From Bacillota bacterium (GTDB taxonomy: Bacteria > Bacillota > Clostridia > Lutisporales > Lutisporaceae), in contig JAEXXN010000607.1 in NCBI GenBank assembly GCA_023405875.1, positions 1-5,039 of the forward strand: 5,039 nt of DNA, given 5' to 3'. Below, piece after piece: positions 4,779 through 5,039 of this stretch (position 1 is the stretch's first letter; every line of letters starts with the position of its first letter). The notes below the pieces were generated by a model that was not told the DNA's origin, made no database searches, and saw nothing but the letters and a program-made list of their open reading frames with translations. A program made the position numbers and the translations under genes.

Positions 4779-5039
4779 ATGAAAATACTGGTACAAAAGT
4801 TCGGTGGAACCTCCGTTGCTTTTCAGGATAGAAGGGAAATGGTTGTAAACAAGATAGAAAGCGCATTGAATAACGGCTTTTTTCCTGTTGTAGTTGTTTC
4901 AGCAATAGGAAGAAGCGGAGACCCGTATGCTACCGATACACTGATAAATCTCGCAAATTCTGTAGGAATAAAAGGTAATCCCCGTGAAATTGATATGCTT
5001 ATGTCCTGTGGAGAAATAATATCCTGCGTCGTACTGGCG
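4779..5039 (+). CDS. dapG: aspartokinase, N-terminal part (runs off window)
   Basis: Aspartate kinase phosphorylates L-aspartate with ATP, the first step towards diaminopimelate, lysine, threonine, methionine and dipicolinate. Only the first 87 codons are in the window, about a fifth of a typical protein of 400 or more aa. ATG 4779 follows AGGAG (4764-4768). The product starts MKILVQKFGGTSVA, with the kinase signature KFGGTSV at 7-13. VVVVSAIGR (37-45) and GDPYATDTL (47-55) follow, then MLMSCGEIIS (73-82), all aspartokinase features. The position after spoVFAB matches the B. subtilis order spoVFA-spoVFB-asd-dapG-dapA, minus asd, which is why the symbol dapG is used. The regulatory ACT domains are out of view, so the isozyme is inferred from context. 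It supplies precursor for the dipicolinate made by the upstream genes. Confidence 0.92.
   Translation, partial: MKILVQKFGGTSVAFQDRREMVVNKIESALNNGFFPVVVVSAIGRSGDPYATDTLINLANSVGIKGNPREIDMLMSCGEIISCVVLA

Overview
The window looks like chromosome from a spore-forming Firmicute, most likely a Clostridia member. It has moderately low GC, frequent AGG/AGA Arg and ATA Ile codons, strong GGAGG-type ribosome binding sites, and dipicolinate (spore DPA) synthase genes next to a DapG-type aspartokinase. The exact species cannot be read from the sequence.

Layout. A well-matched sigma-K-type promoter (62-89) precedes dpaA/spoVFA (119-997), which overlaps dpaB/spoVFB by ATGA. dpaB is broken: its first 95 codons lie at 994-1278 and then run into a short foreign tail and a stop. 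The missing C-terminal half lies 3.1 kb downstream (4403-4702), followed by the start of an aspartokinase gene (4779 to the window edge). The break falls at the hexamer TACAGG, present at both ends (1272-1277 and 4402-4407). Removing the 3,130 bp between the copies joins the halves in frame into a 192-aa DpaB of normal length with its flavoprotein-family core motif intact.

The 3,130-bp insert is a very compact skin-like (sporulation-excised) intervening element. It has two divergently transcribed genes. One is a SpoIVCA-like large serine recombinase (2694-1285, minus strand), whose stop codon is 7 bp inside the left core. The other is a 448-aa RelA/SpoT-type nucleotide pyrophosphokinase-domain protein (3030-4376, plus strand), whose stop is 25 bp before the right core. 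Between them lies a 335-bp regulatory region with a good sigma-A promoter for the RelA/SpoT gene and two copies of a CGCGAAA-bordered repeat. A third copy lies outside the element, just upstream of the aspartokinase gene.

How it would work (inference): in growing cells and in the forespore the element stays in place and dpaB is silent. In the mother cell the recombinase excises it, dpaB is rebuilt, and the sigma-K-driven operon makes dipicolinate for the spore core. A similar element in spoVFB, as I recall named vfbin, has been described in Bacillus, so the principle is known. The unusual points here are the minimal size, the lone RelA/SpoT-domain cargo with a possible degenerate HEPN-like C-terminus, the lack of a visible excision factor, and the shared repeats.
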